DNA of 64,000 nucleotides from Phenylobacterium sp. (GCF_013822795.1 NZ_PNLB01000006.1:124001-188000), one strand, 5' to 3'. Shown: positions 15,555 to 25,356, counted from the first letter of the stretch. Numbers and translations are program-made. The notes: generated by a model from the sequence alone, not told the origin.

Positions 15555-18011
15555 ATGCCCAAGGAAAAGCTCGTCGTCATCGGCAACGGCATGGCCGGCT
15601 GCCGGGCGGTGCAGGAAGTGCTCAAGCGCGACCCGGACCGCTACGAGATCACCATCTTCGGCGCCGAGCCGCGGGTGAACTACGACCGGATCATGCTCTC
15701 GCCGGTGCTGGCCGGGGAGAAGGCCTTCGAGGACATCGTCCTCAACGACGAGGCCTGGTACCGCGACAACGGCATCGCCCTGCACGCCGGGCATGCGGTG
15801 ACCCAGATCGACCGCGACACGAAGGTGGTCCGCACCGCCTCCGGACTGGCCGAACCCTATGACCGGCTGCTGCTGGCCATGGGTTCGGACCCGGTGCGGC
15901 TGCCGCTGCCGGGAGCCGAGCTCAAAGGCGTAGTCACCTTCCGCGACCTCGACGACGTCGAAGCGATGGTCGCGGCCGCCGCTAAGCCGGGCGCGAAGGC
16001 CGTGGTGATCGGCGGCGGTCTGCTGGGCATTGAGGCGGCCTATGGCCTGGTCCGCCGCGGCATGGCGGCGACCGTCATCCACCTGATGGACGTGCTGATG
16101 GAGCGGCAGCTGGACGCCTCCGCCGGCTTCCTGCTGGTCGAGGCGATGGCCCAGCGCGGCGTCGACACGGTGCTCGGCGCCCAGTCCGAGGAGATCGTCG
16201 GACAGGATGGAAAGGTCGCGGGGCTGAAGCTGAAGGATGGGCGGGTCCTGCCGTGCGACATCCTGGTGATGGCGGTCGGCATTCGTCCAAACGTCGCGCT
16301 GGCCCGCGACAGCGGTCTCGAAATCGGCCGCGGCGTCATCGTCGACGACGCCATGCGCACCTCCGACCCGGCGATCCTGGCGGTCGGCGAGTGCGCCGAG
16401 CATCGGGGCCAATGCTATGGCCTGGTCGCGCCGATCTGGGAGATGTGCAAGGCGCTCGGCCAAACCCTGACCCAGGGCGAGGGCGCGTACGAAGGCTCGG
16501 TGCTCTCGACCCGGCTCAAGGTCTCCGGCGTGGACGTGTTCTCGGCCGGCAAGTTCGGGGGCGGCGCCGAGTGCGAGGACATCGTGTTCCGTGACGCCGG
16601 GCGCGGGGTCTACAAGCGCGTCGTGCTGGAGAACGGCAAGGTCGCCGGCGCGGTGCTGTTCGGCGACGCGGCGGACGGGCCCTGGTACTTCGACCTGATG
16701 AAGTCGGGGGCGCAGGTCGCCGACATCCGCGAAACCCTGATCTTCGGCCAGAGCGTGACGGAGGGCCTTCGAGGCCTGGACCCTAGCGCCGCCGTTGCCG
16801 CCATGGCCGACGAGGCCGAGGTCTGCGGCTGCAACGGCGTCTGCAAGGGCGAGATCACCGGCGCGATCACCGGGCAGGGGCTGTCCACCCTGGATTCGGT
16901 GCGCGCGGTCACCAAGGCGTCGGCATCGTGCGGTTCCTGCACGCCGCTGGTCGAAAAGCTGCTGAAACTGACCTTGGGCGACGGCTTCCAGGCGCAGACG
17001 GGCCCCAAGCCGGTCTGCGGCTGCACGCCCAAGGGCCACGACGAGGTCCGCCGACGTATCGTCGCCGAGGGGCTGAAGTCGATCCCAGCCGCCATGCAGG
17101 GGCTGGAGTGGACGACGCCTGACGGCTGCGCCTCGTGCCGGCCGGCGCTGAACTACTACCTGCTCTGCGCGTGGCCAGGCGAGTATCGCGACGACAAGCA
17201 GTCGCGGTTCATCAATGAGCGCGCCCACGCCAACATCCAGAAGGACGGCACCTATTCGGTTGTGCCGCGGATGTGGGGCGGCATGACCAGCGCCGCCGAA
17301 CTGCGGGCCATCGCCGACGTGGTGGAGAAGTTCGACGTGCCGGCGGTGAAGGTGACCGGCGGGCAGCGCATCGACCTGCTGGGGGTCCGCAAGGACGACT
17401 TGCCGGCAGTGTGGGCGGACCTCAACGCGGCCGGCATGGTCAGCGGCCACGCCTACGCCAAGGGCCTGCGGACGGTGAAGACCTGCGTCGGCTCCGACTG
17501 GTGCCGGTTCGGAACCCAGGATTCCACCGGCCTGGGCGTGCGGCTCGAGAAGTTCATGTGGGGCTCGTGGGCGCCGGCCAAGGTCAAGCTGGCCGTCTCC
17601 GGCTGCCCGCGCAACTGCGCCGAGGCGACCTGCAAAGACATCGGGGTGATCTGCGTCGACAGCGGCTACGAGATTCACGTCGGTGGCGCGGCCGGCCTGC
17701 ACATCCAGGGGACCGAGGTGCTGACCAAGGTCGTCACCGAGGACGAGGCGGTCTGGACGATCTGCGCCGTGACCCAGCTCTACCGGGAGAACGGCTGGTA
17801 CCTGGAGCGGATCTACAAGTGGATGGCCCGCGTCGGCCTGGAGAGCATCAAGGCCCAGGTCGAGGATCCCGAGGCCCGCAAGGCGCTCTACGACCGGTTC
17901 GCCTACTCGCAGCGCTTCTCGCGCATCGACCCCTGGGCCGAGCGCGTCGCCGGCCGTCACGCCGAAGAGTTCAACCCGCTTAGCCGCCGTATGGAGTTCG
18001 CGCCGTCATGA
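15555..18011 (+). CDS. nirB: Assimilatory nitrite reductase, large subunit NirB
   Basis: NirB reduces nitrite to ammonium with NAD(P)H in the cytoplasm. The 818 aa protein has FAD and NAD-binding motifs (VVIGNGMAG near residue 7, VVIGGGLLGIEAA near 152), a BFD-type [2Fe-2S] domain (CGCNGVCKGEITGAI with SCGSC about residues 420-460), nitrite/sulfite reductase half-domains, and siroheme/[4Fe-4S] ligands C644-x5-C650 and C684-PRN-C688. The stop overlaps nirD (ATGA). Siroheme synthesis is partly supplied by cobA at the end of the operon. Confidence 0.97.
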   Translation: MPKEKLVVIGNGMAGCRAVQEVLKRDPDRYEITIFGAEPRVNYDRIMLSPVLAGEKAFEDIVLNDEAWYRDNGIALHAGHAVTQIDRDTKVVRTASGLAEPYDRLLLAMGSDPVRLPLPGAELKGVVTFRDLDDVEAMVAAAAKPGAKAVVIGGGLLGIEAAYGLVRRGMAATVIHLMDVLMERQLDASAGFLLVEAMAQRGVDTVLGAQSEEIVGQDGKVAGLKLKDGRVLPCDILVMAVGIRPNVALARDSGLEIGRGVIVDDAMRTSDPAILAVGECAEHRGQCYGLVAPIWEMCKALGQTLTQGEGAYEGSVLSTRLKVSGVDVFSAGKFGGGAECEDIVFRDAGRGVYKRVVLENGKVAGAVLFGDAADGPWYFDLMKSGAQVADIRETLIFGQSVTEGLRGLDPSAAVAAMADEAEVCGCNGVCKGEITGAITGQGLSTLDSVRAVTKASASCGSCTPLVEKLLKLTLGDGFQAQTGPKPVCGCTPKGHDEVRRRIVAEGLKSIPAAMQGLEWTTPDGCASCRPALNYYLLCAWPGEYRDDKQSRFINERAHANIQKDGTYSVVPRMWGGMTSAAELRAIADVVEKFDVPAVKVTGGQRIDLLGVRKDDLPAVWADLNAAGMVSGHAYAKGLRTVKTCVGSDWCRFGTQDSTGLGVRLEKFMWGSWAPAKVKLAVSGCPRNCAEATCKDIGVICVDSGYEIHVGGAAGLHIQGTEVLTKVVTEDEAVWTICAVTQLYRENGWYLERIYKWMARVGLESIKAQVEDPEARKALYDRFAYSQRFSRIDPWAERVAGRHAEEFNPLSRRMEFAPS

Positions 18012-18346
18012 ACGTGCTGGTGAAAGATCCGATCGCTTGGACCGACGTCGGGGCGGTGACCGATATCCCGCTACGCGGCGCGCGCCGGGTGCCGACCCCG
18101 GATGGCGACATCGCCATCTTCCGGACCGGCGACGGCAAGGTGTTCGCACTGAAGGACGCTTGTCCCCACAAGGGCGGGCCGCTGAGCCAGGGCATTATCC
18201 ACGGCCATGCGGTGGCCTGCCCGTTGCACAACTGGTCGATCGACTTGGCGAGCGGCGAGCCGATGGGCGCCGACCGCGGCAAGGGCTGCACGCCGGTCGT
18301 ACCGTTGGAGGTCCGCGACGGCCGCCTGCTGCTGGGACGGAGCTGA
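18008..18346 (+). CDS. nirD: Nitrite reductase small subunit NirD (Rieske)
   Basis: This 112 aa protein has a Rieske-type [2Fe-2S] fold. The ligand motifs are DACPHKGGPLSQG and ACPLHNWSIDLASGE (C-x-H and C-x2-H). It partners NirB and is translated from an overlapping ATG. The motifs contain both Cys and both His, so the cluster should be present, unlike in some NirD proteins that have lost it. Confidence 0.94.
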   Translation: MNVLVKDPIAWTDVGAVTDIPLRGARRVPTPDGDIAIFRTGDGKVFALKDACPHKGGPLSQGIIHGHAVACPLHNWSIDLASGEPMGADRGKGCTPVVPLEVRDGRLLLGRS

Positions 18347-18350
18347 AGCG

Positions 18351-21011
18351 ATGAGCGGGGGCGCAGTTCGCACGGCTTGCCCCTATTGCGGCGTCGGCTG
18401 CGGCGTCGCCGGGCGGGCCGAGGGACGGATACTGGAGGTCGCGGGCGATGCGTCGCATCCGTCGAACTTCGGGCGACTGTGCTCGAAGGGCTCGGCGCTG
18501 GGGGCGACGGTCGGGCTGGACGGGCGGCTGTTGAGTCCGATGATCGGCCGCCGGGCCGCGAGCTGGGACGAGGCCACGGCCCTGGTCGCCCGGCGCTTTC
18601 GCGAGACGATCGCGCGGCACGGGCCGGACTCCGTAGCGTTCTACGTCTCGGGCCAACTGCTGACCGAGGACTACTACGCCGCCAACAAGCTGATGAAGGG
18701 CTTCATTGGCTCCGGGAATATCGACACCAATTCGCGGCTCTGCATGGCCTCGGCGGTCGTCGCTCACAAGCAGGCGTTCGGCGCCGACCTCGTGCCCGGC
18801 TGCTACGAGGACCTCGATCTCGCGGACCTGGTGGTGTTCTCGGGCCACAACGCGGCCTGGACTCATCCCGTGCTGTTCCGGCGGATGGAGCAGGCCAAGG
18901 CGCGCGGCCAGCGGCACGTGGTCATCGATCCGCGCCGCACCGACACCGCCGAGGTCGCCGACCTGCATCTGGCGCTCGCGCCGCAGAGCGACGTGCGGCT
19001 GTGGAACGGCCTGCTGGCCGAGCTCGACCGGCGCGGAGTAGTCGACGCCGCCTATGTCGCCGCTCACGTCTCTGGCTTCGCCGAGGTTAAGGCGGCGCTG
19101 GCTCAGCACGATCAGTCGCCGGCGACGGTGGCGGCCGACTGCGGCGTGCCCTTGGCCGATCTGAAAACGTTCTTCGACTGGTTCGCCCAGACGCCGCGGA
19201 CGGTCAGCCTGTTCTCGATGGGCGCCAACCAGTCGGCGCAAGGCGTAGCGAAGGGCCTGTCGATCCTCAATGTCCACCTGGCTACCGGCCGGATCGGCAA
19301 GCCGGGCGCGTGCCCGTTCTCGATCACCGGCCAGCCCAACGCCATGGGCGGGCGCGAAACCGGGGGCATGGCCACGACCCTGGCCGGGCACATGGACTTC
19401 GACGACGTCTCGCGGGCTCGCGTGGCGCGGTTCTGGGGCGCACAGGACGTCGCGCCGCGCCCGGGCCTGAAGGCGATCGACATGTTCGACGCCATCGCCG
19501 ACGGCAAGATCAAGGCGCTGTGGGTGATGGCGACCAATCCGGCGGTCAGCCTGCCCAACGCCGGCAAGGTGCGCGCGGCGCTGGCCGCGTGCCCGTTCGT
19601 GGTGGTCTCCGACTGCATGGCGCAGACCGACACCATGGACTTCGCGCATGTGAAGCTGCCGGCCCTGGCCTGGGGCGAGAAGGACGGCACGGTCACCAAC
19701 TCCGAGCGGCGGATCTCGCGTCAGCGGCGGCTGTTCGATCCGCCGGCCGAGGCGCGGGCCGACTGGCGCATCATCGCCGACGTCGCCAGCGCGATGGGCC
19801 ATCGCGACGCTTTCGACTGGCGCTCGCCTGCCCAGGTGTTCCGCGAGTGGGCGCGACTGACCAACTACGAGAATCAGGGCCGGACGTTGTCGCTGGGGCC
19901 GTTGGCGGGCTTGACGCCACAGGCCTACGAGGCGCTGGAGCCCGTGCAATGGCCGGTGACGGCGACCGGCGGCACGGCGCGCCTCTTCGAGGACGGCGTC
20001 TTCCAGACGCCGGACGGCCGGGCGCGGATGGTGGTCACGGAGGCCAAGGGGCCGGCGCAGGCGACCGACCCGTCGTTCCCGTTGGCGCTCAACACCGGCC
20101 GGGTGCGTGATCACTGGCATACGCTGACGCGGACGGGGCTGGCCCCCGACCTCTGCCGCCACACGCCCGAGCCCTATGTCGAAATGCATCCGGCCGACGC
20201 CGAGGGGCTGGGCGTCATCGACGGGGCGCTTGCGCGGGTGCAGACCGCACAGGGCGAAGCTGTCGCGCTGGCCAAGATCAGCGATCGCCAGCGGCGGGGC
20301 GCGATCTTCATGCCGATGCACTGGACGCAGGCCTTCGCGCCTAGCGGCCGGGCCAACCCTCTGGTCGCCGCGGCGGTCGATCCGCAGTCGGGTCAGCCGG
20401 AGTTCAAACACACGCCGGCGCGGGTGAGGCCCTACCGCGAGACCTGGCGCGGCTTCTTCATCGCTCGAGACGGCTGGTCGCCTCCGGCCGGACTCGATCT
20501 CGTCTGGCGGCGCATCCCGCAGCATGGCTGCCAGTTGCACGAGTTCGCCGGGCGCGGCGACGAGACCGAGCGCGAGGCGCTGCGCCGTGCGCTAAGCAAA
20601 GGCGCGACGGGCGAACCGCTGCGCTTCGAGGACGCCGCCGCCGGCAGCCTGCGCGAAGCGTATCTGGCCGGCGAGGCGCTGGAGCGGGTGCTGTTCACGG
20701 CCACGAGCGGCGCGCTGCCGCCGCGCGACTGGCTGACCGAGCTGTTCGCCAAGGACGCGCTGGGTGCGCTCGACCGCACGGCGTTACTGATCGGGCGGGC
20801 TCCGGGGCGGGCGGTCGAGAGCGCGCCGCTGGTCTGCGCCTGTCGCGGCGTCCGGGCCGACAAGATAGGCGCGGCGATCGAGGCCGGCGCCGGCACGGTC
20901 GACGCCGTCAGCGAGGCTACGGGCGCCGGTTCGTCCTGCGGGTCCTGCCGGCCTGAGATCGCCCGCATCATCGCCCAGACCCAAAGCAAGGAGGTGCGCC
21001 ATGCCGCATGA
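18351..21011 (+). CDS. nasA: Assimilatory nitrate reductase catalytic subunit NasA
   Basis: NasA reduces nitrate to nitrite at an Mo-bis-MGD centre. The 886 aa protein begins with ACPYCGVGCGV, the [4Fe-4S] ligand pattern of this molybdoenzyme family, with the fourth cysteine in RLCSKGSALGA. Molybdopterin-binding segments follow (NTNSRLCMASAV, GRETGGMATTLAGHM) and a molydopterin dinucleotide-binding domain lies at about 600-720. The last about 60 residues (VCACRGVRADKIG...SSCGSCRPEIARI) form a BFD-like [2Fe-2S] module, as in the longer NasA proteins. The start is 4 bp after nirD. No separate NasC-type electron-transfer subunit is encoded nearby. Confidence 0.96.
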   Translation: MSGGAVRTACPYCGVGCGVAGRAEGRILEVAGDASHPSNFGRLCSKGSALGATVGLDGRLLSPMIGRRAASWDEATALVARRFRETIARHGPDSVAFYVSGQLLTEDYYAANKLMKGFIGSGNIDTNSRLCMASAVVAHKQAFGADLVPGCYEDLDLADLVVFSGHNAAWTHPVLFRRMEQAKARGQRHVVIDPRRTDTAEVADLHLALAPQSDVRLWNGLLAELDRRGVVDAAYVAAHVSGFAEVKAALAQHDQSPATVAADCGVPLADLKTFFDWFAQTPRTVSLFSMGANQSAQGVAKGLSILNVHLATGRIGKPGACPFSITGQPNAMGGRETGGMATTLAGHMDFDDVSRARVARFWGAQDVAPRPGLKAIDMFDAIADGKIKALWVMATNPAVSLPNAGKVRAALAACPFVVVSDCMAQTDTMDFAHVKLPALAWGEKDGTVTNSERRISRQRRLFDPPAEARADWRIIADVASAMGHRDAFDWRSPAQVFREWARLTNYENQGRTLSLGPLAGLTPQAYEALEPVQWPVTATGGTARLFEDGVFQTPDGRARMVVTEAKGPAQATDPSFPLALNTGRVRDHWHTLTRTGLAPDLCRHTPEPYVEMHPADAEGLGVIDGALARVQTAQGEAVALAKISDRQRRGAIFMPMHWTQAFAPSGRANPLVAAAVDPQSGQPEFKHTPARVRPYRETWRGFFIARDGWSPPAGLDLVWRRIPQHGCQLHEFAGRGDETEREALRRALSKGATGEPLRFEDAAAGSLREAYLAGEALERVLFTATSGALPPRDWLTELFAKDALGALDRTALLIGRAPGRAVESAPLVCACRGVRADKIGAAIEAGAGTVDAVSEATGAGSSCGSCRPEIARIIAQTQSKEVRHAA

Positions 21012-21762
21012 CCCCGGACGCGTTCTGCTCGTCGGAGCCGGACCCGGCGCCGCCGATCTGCTGACAGTGCGCGCGGCGCGGGCGGTGGGCGAGGCCCAGG
21101 CGCTGCTCTACGACGCCCTGGTCCCGCAGGAGATCCTCGACCTGGCGCCGGCCAACTGCCTGAAAATCCAGACCGGCAAGCGGGCCGGGCGAACCAGCAT
21201 GGCCCAGACGACGATCAACCGGCTGATGGTGCGGCTGGCGCGGCGCGGCCTCAACGTCGTGCGTCTGAAGGGCGGCGATCCGTCGGTGTTCGGCCGGGTC
21301 GGCGAGGAGATGGCGGCGCTGCAGGCGGCCGGCATCGAGGCGCAGGTCATCCCGGGGGTGACCGCTGCTGCAGCCGCGGCGGCGCAGTTCGGCTTCCCGT
21401 TGACCCATCGCGGCCAGGCGCGGCGCGTGGTGCTGACCACGGCGCGGCTGGACCAGGGAAGCCTGGCTGAGGACTGGCGGGCCGCCGCCGATCCGGAGGC
21501 GACGTTGGCGATTTACATGGGCGGCGCGGCGGCCGGAGAGATCCGCGAGCGGCTGCTGGCTGCGGGCCGGCCGGCGGTGACCCCGGTCCTGGCGGTCGAG
21601 AACGCCGGCCGGCCCGAGGCCCGGCTGTTCACAGGCGTACTCGCCGGACTGGCCGAGATGATCCCCGGCCACCTCGACGGTCCGGTGCTGATCGTCGTCG
21701 GCGAGGTCGCAGCGCTGGCCGTCGCACGCCAGCCGGATCTGCTAACGGAGCTAGCCAGCTAG
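21001..21762 (+). CDS. cobA: Uroporphyrinogen-III C-methyltransferase
   Basis: This SAM-dependent enzyme converts uroporphyrinogen III to precorrin-2, the entry to siroheme (needed by NirB) and cobalamin. The 253 aa protein contains VLLVGAGPGAADLLTVRA, VVRLKGGDPSVFGR and the VIPGVTAA segment, the standard SUMT signatures. It overlaps the nasA end by 11 bp behind a strong AAGGAGG site, so it is coupled to the nitrate operon. It lacks the N-terminal CysG dehydrogenase/chelatase part, which must be encoded elsewhere. Confidence 0.95.
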   Translation: MPHDPGRVLLVGAGPGAADLLTVRAARAVGEAQALLYDALVPQEILDLAPANCLKIQTGKRAGRTSMAQTTINRLMVRLARRGLNVVRLKGGDPSVFGRVGEEMAALQAAGIEAQVIPGVTAAAAAAAQFGFPLTHRGQARRVVLTTARLDQGSLAEDWRAAADPEATLAIYMGGAAAGEIRERLLAAGRPAVTPVLAVENAGRPEARLFTGVLAGLAEMIPGHLDGPVLIVVGEVAALAVARQPDLLTELAS

Positions 21763-21830
21763 GCTGGCTTGGCCCGGGCCGCGGGGGAGGCGCACACTGC
21801 CGCCGATTCCCGTTGTTCGTGGTGAGCCCG

Positions 21831-22799
21831 ATGAGCGTCATAGCCGCCTATGTCTACGGCGAGGGCCGGCGGGTGCGAGGCATCGACCTGCAGGACCCCG
21901 ACAGCCTGCACATGGAACCAGGACAGTTCGCCTGGATCGGCCTGTTCGAGCCGACCGAAAGCGAACTCGACGTCCTGAAACAGCGCTTCAACCTGCACCC
22001 GCTGGCGGTCGAGGACGCCCTGAAGTCCGACCAGTTGCCGAAGGTCGACGTCTATGGCGACCAGCTGTTCGTGGTCGCCCGCACAGCCCACCTGGAAGGC
22101 GAGACGATCGGCTATGGCGAGACCGACATCTTTGTCGGCCCTAGCCACATCATCACTGTCCGCCACGGTTCGGCGCGGGCGCATATCGAGCTGCGCGAGC
22201 ATCTTGAGGCCGCACCGGCCCAGCTCAGGCACGGCGCCGACTACATCCTGCACGCCGTGCTCGACTTCATCGTCGACGGCTACTTCCCGATCGTCGATGC
22301 GATCGAGGAGAAGGTGTTGGAGATGGAGCGCTACGCCCTCGACGCCTTCCTAAGCCGGGCCGAAGTGCTGCGCATCTTCGCCCTTCGCCGTGAACTGATG
22401 CGTTTCAAGCGGGTGCTCGGGCCGATGGAGGAGGTGGCCAGTCGCCTCGAACACCATGAGATGCCGTGCATCGACCTCGATGTCCGGCCCTACTTCCGCG
22501 ACGTCTACGACCACGTCCGGCGGGTGGCCTCGCTGGTCGAGGCTCTGCGCGAAGTGCTGTCGTCGGTGTTCGAAGCCAGCAGCCTGATGGAGCAGCAACG
22601 CCAGGGCGCCATCACCCGGCGGCTGGCGGCCTGGGCGGCGATCCTCGCCGTGCCGACCGCGATCGCGGGCATCTACGGCATGAACTTCGAGGTCATGCCG
22701 GAACTGAAGTGGCGCTACGGCTATCTGATGGTGGTGCTCGCCATCGTGGCGATCTGCCTGGTGCTCTATGCCCGGTTCAAGCGATCGAAATGGTTGTAG
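21831..22799 (+). CDS. corA: CorA-family magnesium/cobalt transporter
   Basis: The 322 aa inner-membrane channel starts at the ATG at 21831 (an in-frame TTG at 21813 would add 6 residues). The long cytoplasmic N-terminal domain and the two C-terminal TM helices are clear. The first helix ends in the selectivity motif YGMN at about 282-285, followed by FEVMPEL. The segment MNFEVMPELKWRYGY matches the usual outer loop. It follows cobA after 68 bp on the same strand and may be an independent unit. Confidence 0.93.
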   Translation: MSVIAAYVYGEGRRVRGIDLQDPDSLHMEPGQFAWIGLFEPTESELDVLKQRFNLHPLAVEDALKSDQLPKVDVYGDQLFVVARTAHLEGETIGYGETDIFVGPSHIITVRHGSARAHIELREHLEAAPAQLRHGADYILHAVLDFIVDGYFPIVDAIEEKVLEMERYALDAFLSRAEVLRIFALRRELMRFKRVLGPMEEVASRLEHHEMPCIDLDVRPYFRDVYDHVRRVASLVEALREVLSSVFEASSLMEQQRQGAITRRLAAWAAILAVPTAIAGIYGMNFEVMPELKWRYGYLMVVLAIVAICLVLYARFKRSKWL

Positions 22800-22801
22800 C
22801 C

Positions 22802-23464
22802 ATGGAAGAGGTGACCATCCAGCTGGACGCCGAGCGCAGCGTCTCGGGGCTCTGGACCCGGCCGGACGGCGCCACGGCGTTGCTGGTCCTGGCTCACGGC
22901 GCCGGCGCCGGCATGGCCCACAAGGCGATGGCCGCCACCGCCGAGGGGCTGGCGGAGCGGGGGATCGCGACCCTGCGCTACAACTTCCTCTACATGGAGC
23001 GCGGCTCGAAACGCCCGGACAGCCCCGCGCTGGCGCATGAGGCCGTGCGGGCGGCGCTCGCGAAGGCGGCCGACCTGGCGCCGGACCTGCCGCTGTTCGC
23101 CGGCGGCCGATCGTTCGGCGGGCGGATGACCTCGCAGGCCCAGGCCGAGCAGGCGCTGGCGGGCGTGCGAGGATTGGTGTTCTTCGCCTTTCCGCTGCAC
23201 CCGCCAGGCAAGCCCGGAGTCGAGCGGGCCGCGCATCTGGCGGAGATCGAGGTCCCGATGCTGTTCCTGCAGGGGACCAACGACGAGTTCGCCCGGCTGG
23301 ATCTGCTCAACGAGACTGTCGCGAGCCTCCGACCGCGGGCGAGCCTGATGCTCGCTGAGTTCGCAGACCACTCGTTCCACGCTCCCGCCAAGAGCGGCCG
23401 CAAGGACCCCGAGGTGTTGGCCGAAATCCTGGATGCCTGCGTGACCTGGATGGCCGCGAACTAG
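22802..23464 (+). CDS. Small alpha/beta-hydrolase (Tex30/KANL3-like)
   Basis: The 220 aa cytoplasmic protein has LVLAHGAGAGMAHKAM (oxyanion HGxG), AGGRSFGGRM as the nucleophile elbow (GxSxG, Ser about 104), and late acid and base candidates in LFLQGTNDEF and FADHSFHAP. This pattern matches the KANL3/Tex30 alpha/beta-hydrolase-like family, for which substrates are poorly known. An in-frame ATG at 22790 overlaps the corA end, so it may be coupled to corA. Its 3' end overlaps the convergent sulfatase gene by 4 bp. Confidence 0.8.
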   Translation: MEEVTIQLDAERSVSGLWTRPDGATALLVLAHGAGAGMAHKAMAATAEGLAERGIATLRYNFLYMERGSKRPDSPALAHEAVRAALAKAADLAPDLPLFAGGRSFGGRMTSQAQAEQALAGVRGLVFFAFPLHPPGKPGVERAAHLAEIEVPMLFLQGTNDEFARLDLLNETVASLRPRASLMLAEFADHSFHAPAKSGRKDPEVLAEILDACVTWMAAN

Positions 23465-25326
23465 GCGCGGCCAGGCATCGGAAAGACTGGGTATGCCGGG
23501 GTGTACTTGCCCTTGAGCACCGCGCTCATGTAGCGGCCGGCGTTGCGCAGATACTCCTGCGGACTGGCGGCGGCGCGCTCGAAGGTCGGCAGCGCCGGCC
23601 GAGCCGCCTCGCCGAGCGCCGTCAGGGCGTTGAGCGCCTGGAGCTTCACCTGCCAGGGCTGGTCGCCATCGGCCAGTGCGGTAAGGGCGGCAAGCGCACT
23701 GTCGAGGTCGCCCAGTCCCGCGACGGCCTCGGCCGTCACGACGCGAACCTGGGGCGAGACGTCGTCGACCATCGCCTTGCGCAGGACCGCCTTCGCCGGC
23801 GCCGCGCGAGGCCCAAGGATCAGCAACCCAGTCGCCGCCCAGTAGCGGGCGACAGGATCTTCGCCCGCGAGGGTCGTCTGGAACGTGAGAAGGTTCGCGG
23901 GATCGCCTTTCGCGGCTGCCGAAGCCAGCGCCATGATCTTGGGCAGGGCGTAGGCGCCGGTCCGGCTGGCGTCATAGCCTTCGAGCGGCGAGCCTTCCGG
24001 TATGAAGCCGTTGTCGACGATCGATAGCATGTGGCGGTCGAGCGCCGTGCTCAGCTTGGCCAGCGTCCGTTTCGCCGAAGGTTCGGCCGCCAGGTTGCGG
24101 ATCTGGTCGGGATCGGCGGAGAGGTCGTAGAGTTCCTCGTAGGGCTTGGTCTCGAAGAACCGGCGCTGGTCGGCGTCGAGCGTCCCCGCGCGCCAGGCGC
24201 TCTCCCAATCCTGATAGCCCTTGGCCAGCCACTCGAAGGCGCCGTGCATGCCCCAGGGGCGATGGGGCATGTAGTTGCGGATGTAGCGCCAGTGGCCGTC
24301 GGTGACCGTGCGGACGAAGTCGTAGCGTTCGTCCATCCGGCCGCGCATGCCGAAGGCGTAGGTCTTGGCCGGCTTGGCTTTCGATCCGAGGAAGGCCGCG
24401 CCCTGCATCTGTGGCGTGGGCGCGAGGCCCGCGAGGGAAAGCAGAGTCGGGGCGAGGTCGATGAAGCTGACCGGGGCCTGAACCTTCGCGCCTGGCTTGT
24501 GGGGGCTGAGATGCGCCCATTTGGGGGGCAGGCAGACCACCAGCGCGCAGCGAAGACCGCCGTCATAGCAGTAGCGCTTGGTGCGCGGCAGCGAGCCGCC
24601 GTTGTCGGAGTAGTAGAAGACGATGGTTTCGTCGGCGAGCCCGTCGGCCTCCAGTTCGGCCAGACGCTCGGCGAGCTGGCCGTCCATCTTCTCGATGAGA
24701 TTGTAGTAGTTGGCGAAGTCACCGCGCACGCCGGGTGTGTCGGGCAGATAGGCCGGAACGCGAACCTGGTCGGGCGCCACCCGGCCGGGCGACGGATTCA
24801 GGAACAGCCGTGATTCATGGGTGGTCTCGTAGTTGAAGACGGCCATGAAGGGCTTGCCAGCGGGGCGCCCGCGCCAGTGGGCCTTAGCGCCGGACTGGTC
24901 CCAGATCTTGGCCGGATCGACGTCCGAATTGTAGTCGGTCTTGGCGTTGTTGGTGCAGTGATAGCCGGCGGCGCGCAGCAGTTCCGGATAGGTCTTCAGT
25001 TCCGCAGGAAGCGCCGCGCGGGCCCGCATGTGTTCGGCCGGAGCGCAGGACTCCGGATAGGCCCCGGTCAGAATCCCGAACCGTGAGGGCGCGCAGACGG
25101 GAGCGTTGGAATAGGCGTTGCGATAGAGCACGCCCTTGGCCGCCAGGGCGTCGATGGTCGGCGTATGGGCCAGCGGGTCTCCGTAGGCCCCGATCAGCGG
25201 ATTGTTGTCCTCGCTGACCAGCCACAGGATGTTGGGGCGGTCCGTCGTCCCTGCGGCCGAGGCCTCGCTCGATACGGCGACCGCGGCTGCCGCGGCTATG
25301 GCGCTACGCCTCGTAATGCCCGCCAT
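23461..25326 (-). CDS. Exported sulfatase with C-terminal HEAT-like repeats
   Basis: The N-terminus MAGITRRSAIAAAAAVAVSS has twin arginines before a hydrophobic core, suggesting Tat export. The 621 aa protein is an arylsulfatase-type alkaline-phosphatase-superfamily enzyme: metal residues in SEDNN (about 39-42), the formylglycine motif C78-APSR, TGAYPES after it, and YYSDNGG in the middle. The last about 130 residues contain repeated alpha-helical units (RVVTAEAVAGLGDLDSALAAL; VKLQALNALTALGEAARPAL) like HEAT/PBS-lyase repeats. It needs a formylglycine-generating enzyme, and none is encoded in this window. The substrate is unknown. Confidence 0.88.
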   Translation of the reverse strand: MAGITRRSAIAAAAAVAVSSEASAAGTTDRPNILWLVSEDNNPLIGAYGDPLAHTPTIDALAAKGVLYRNAYSNAPVCAPSRFGILTGAYPESCAPAEHMRARAALPAELKTYPELLRAAGYHCTNNAKTDYNSDVDPAKIWDQSGAKAHWRGRPAGKPFMAVFNYETTHESRLFLNPSPGRVAPDQVRVPAYLPDTPGVRGDFANYYNLIEKMDGQLAERLAELEADGLADETIVFYYSDNGGSLPRTKRYCYDGGLRCALVVCLPPKWAHLSPHKPGAKVQAPVSFIDLAPTLLSLAGLAPTPQMQGAAFLGSKAKPAKTYAFGMRGRMDERYDFVRTVTDGHWRYIRNYMPHRPWGMHGAFEWLAKGYQDWESAWRAGTLDADQRRFFETKPYEELYDLSADPDQIRNLAAEPSAKRTLAKLSTALDRHMLSIVDNGFIPEGSPLEGYDASRTGAYALPKIMALASAAAKGDPANLLTFQTTLAGEDPVARYWAATGLLILGPRAAPAKAVLRKAMVDDVSPQVRVVTAEAVAGLGDLDSALAALTALADGDQPWQVKLQALNALTALGEAARPALPTFERAAASPQEYLRNAGRYMSAVLKGKYTPAYPVFPMPGRA

Positions 25327-25356
25327 ATATCCCTCCCGACTCGTTGGTAACGTTGT

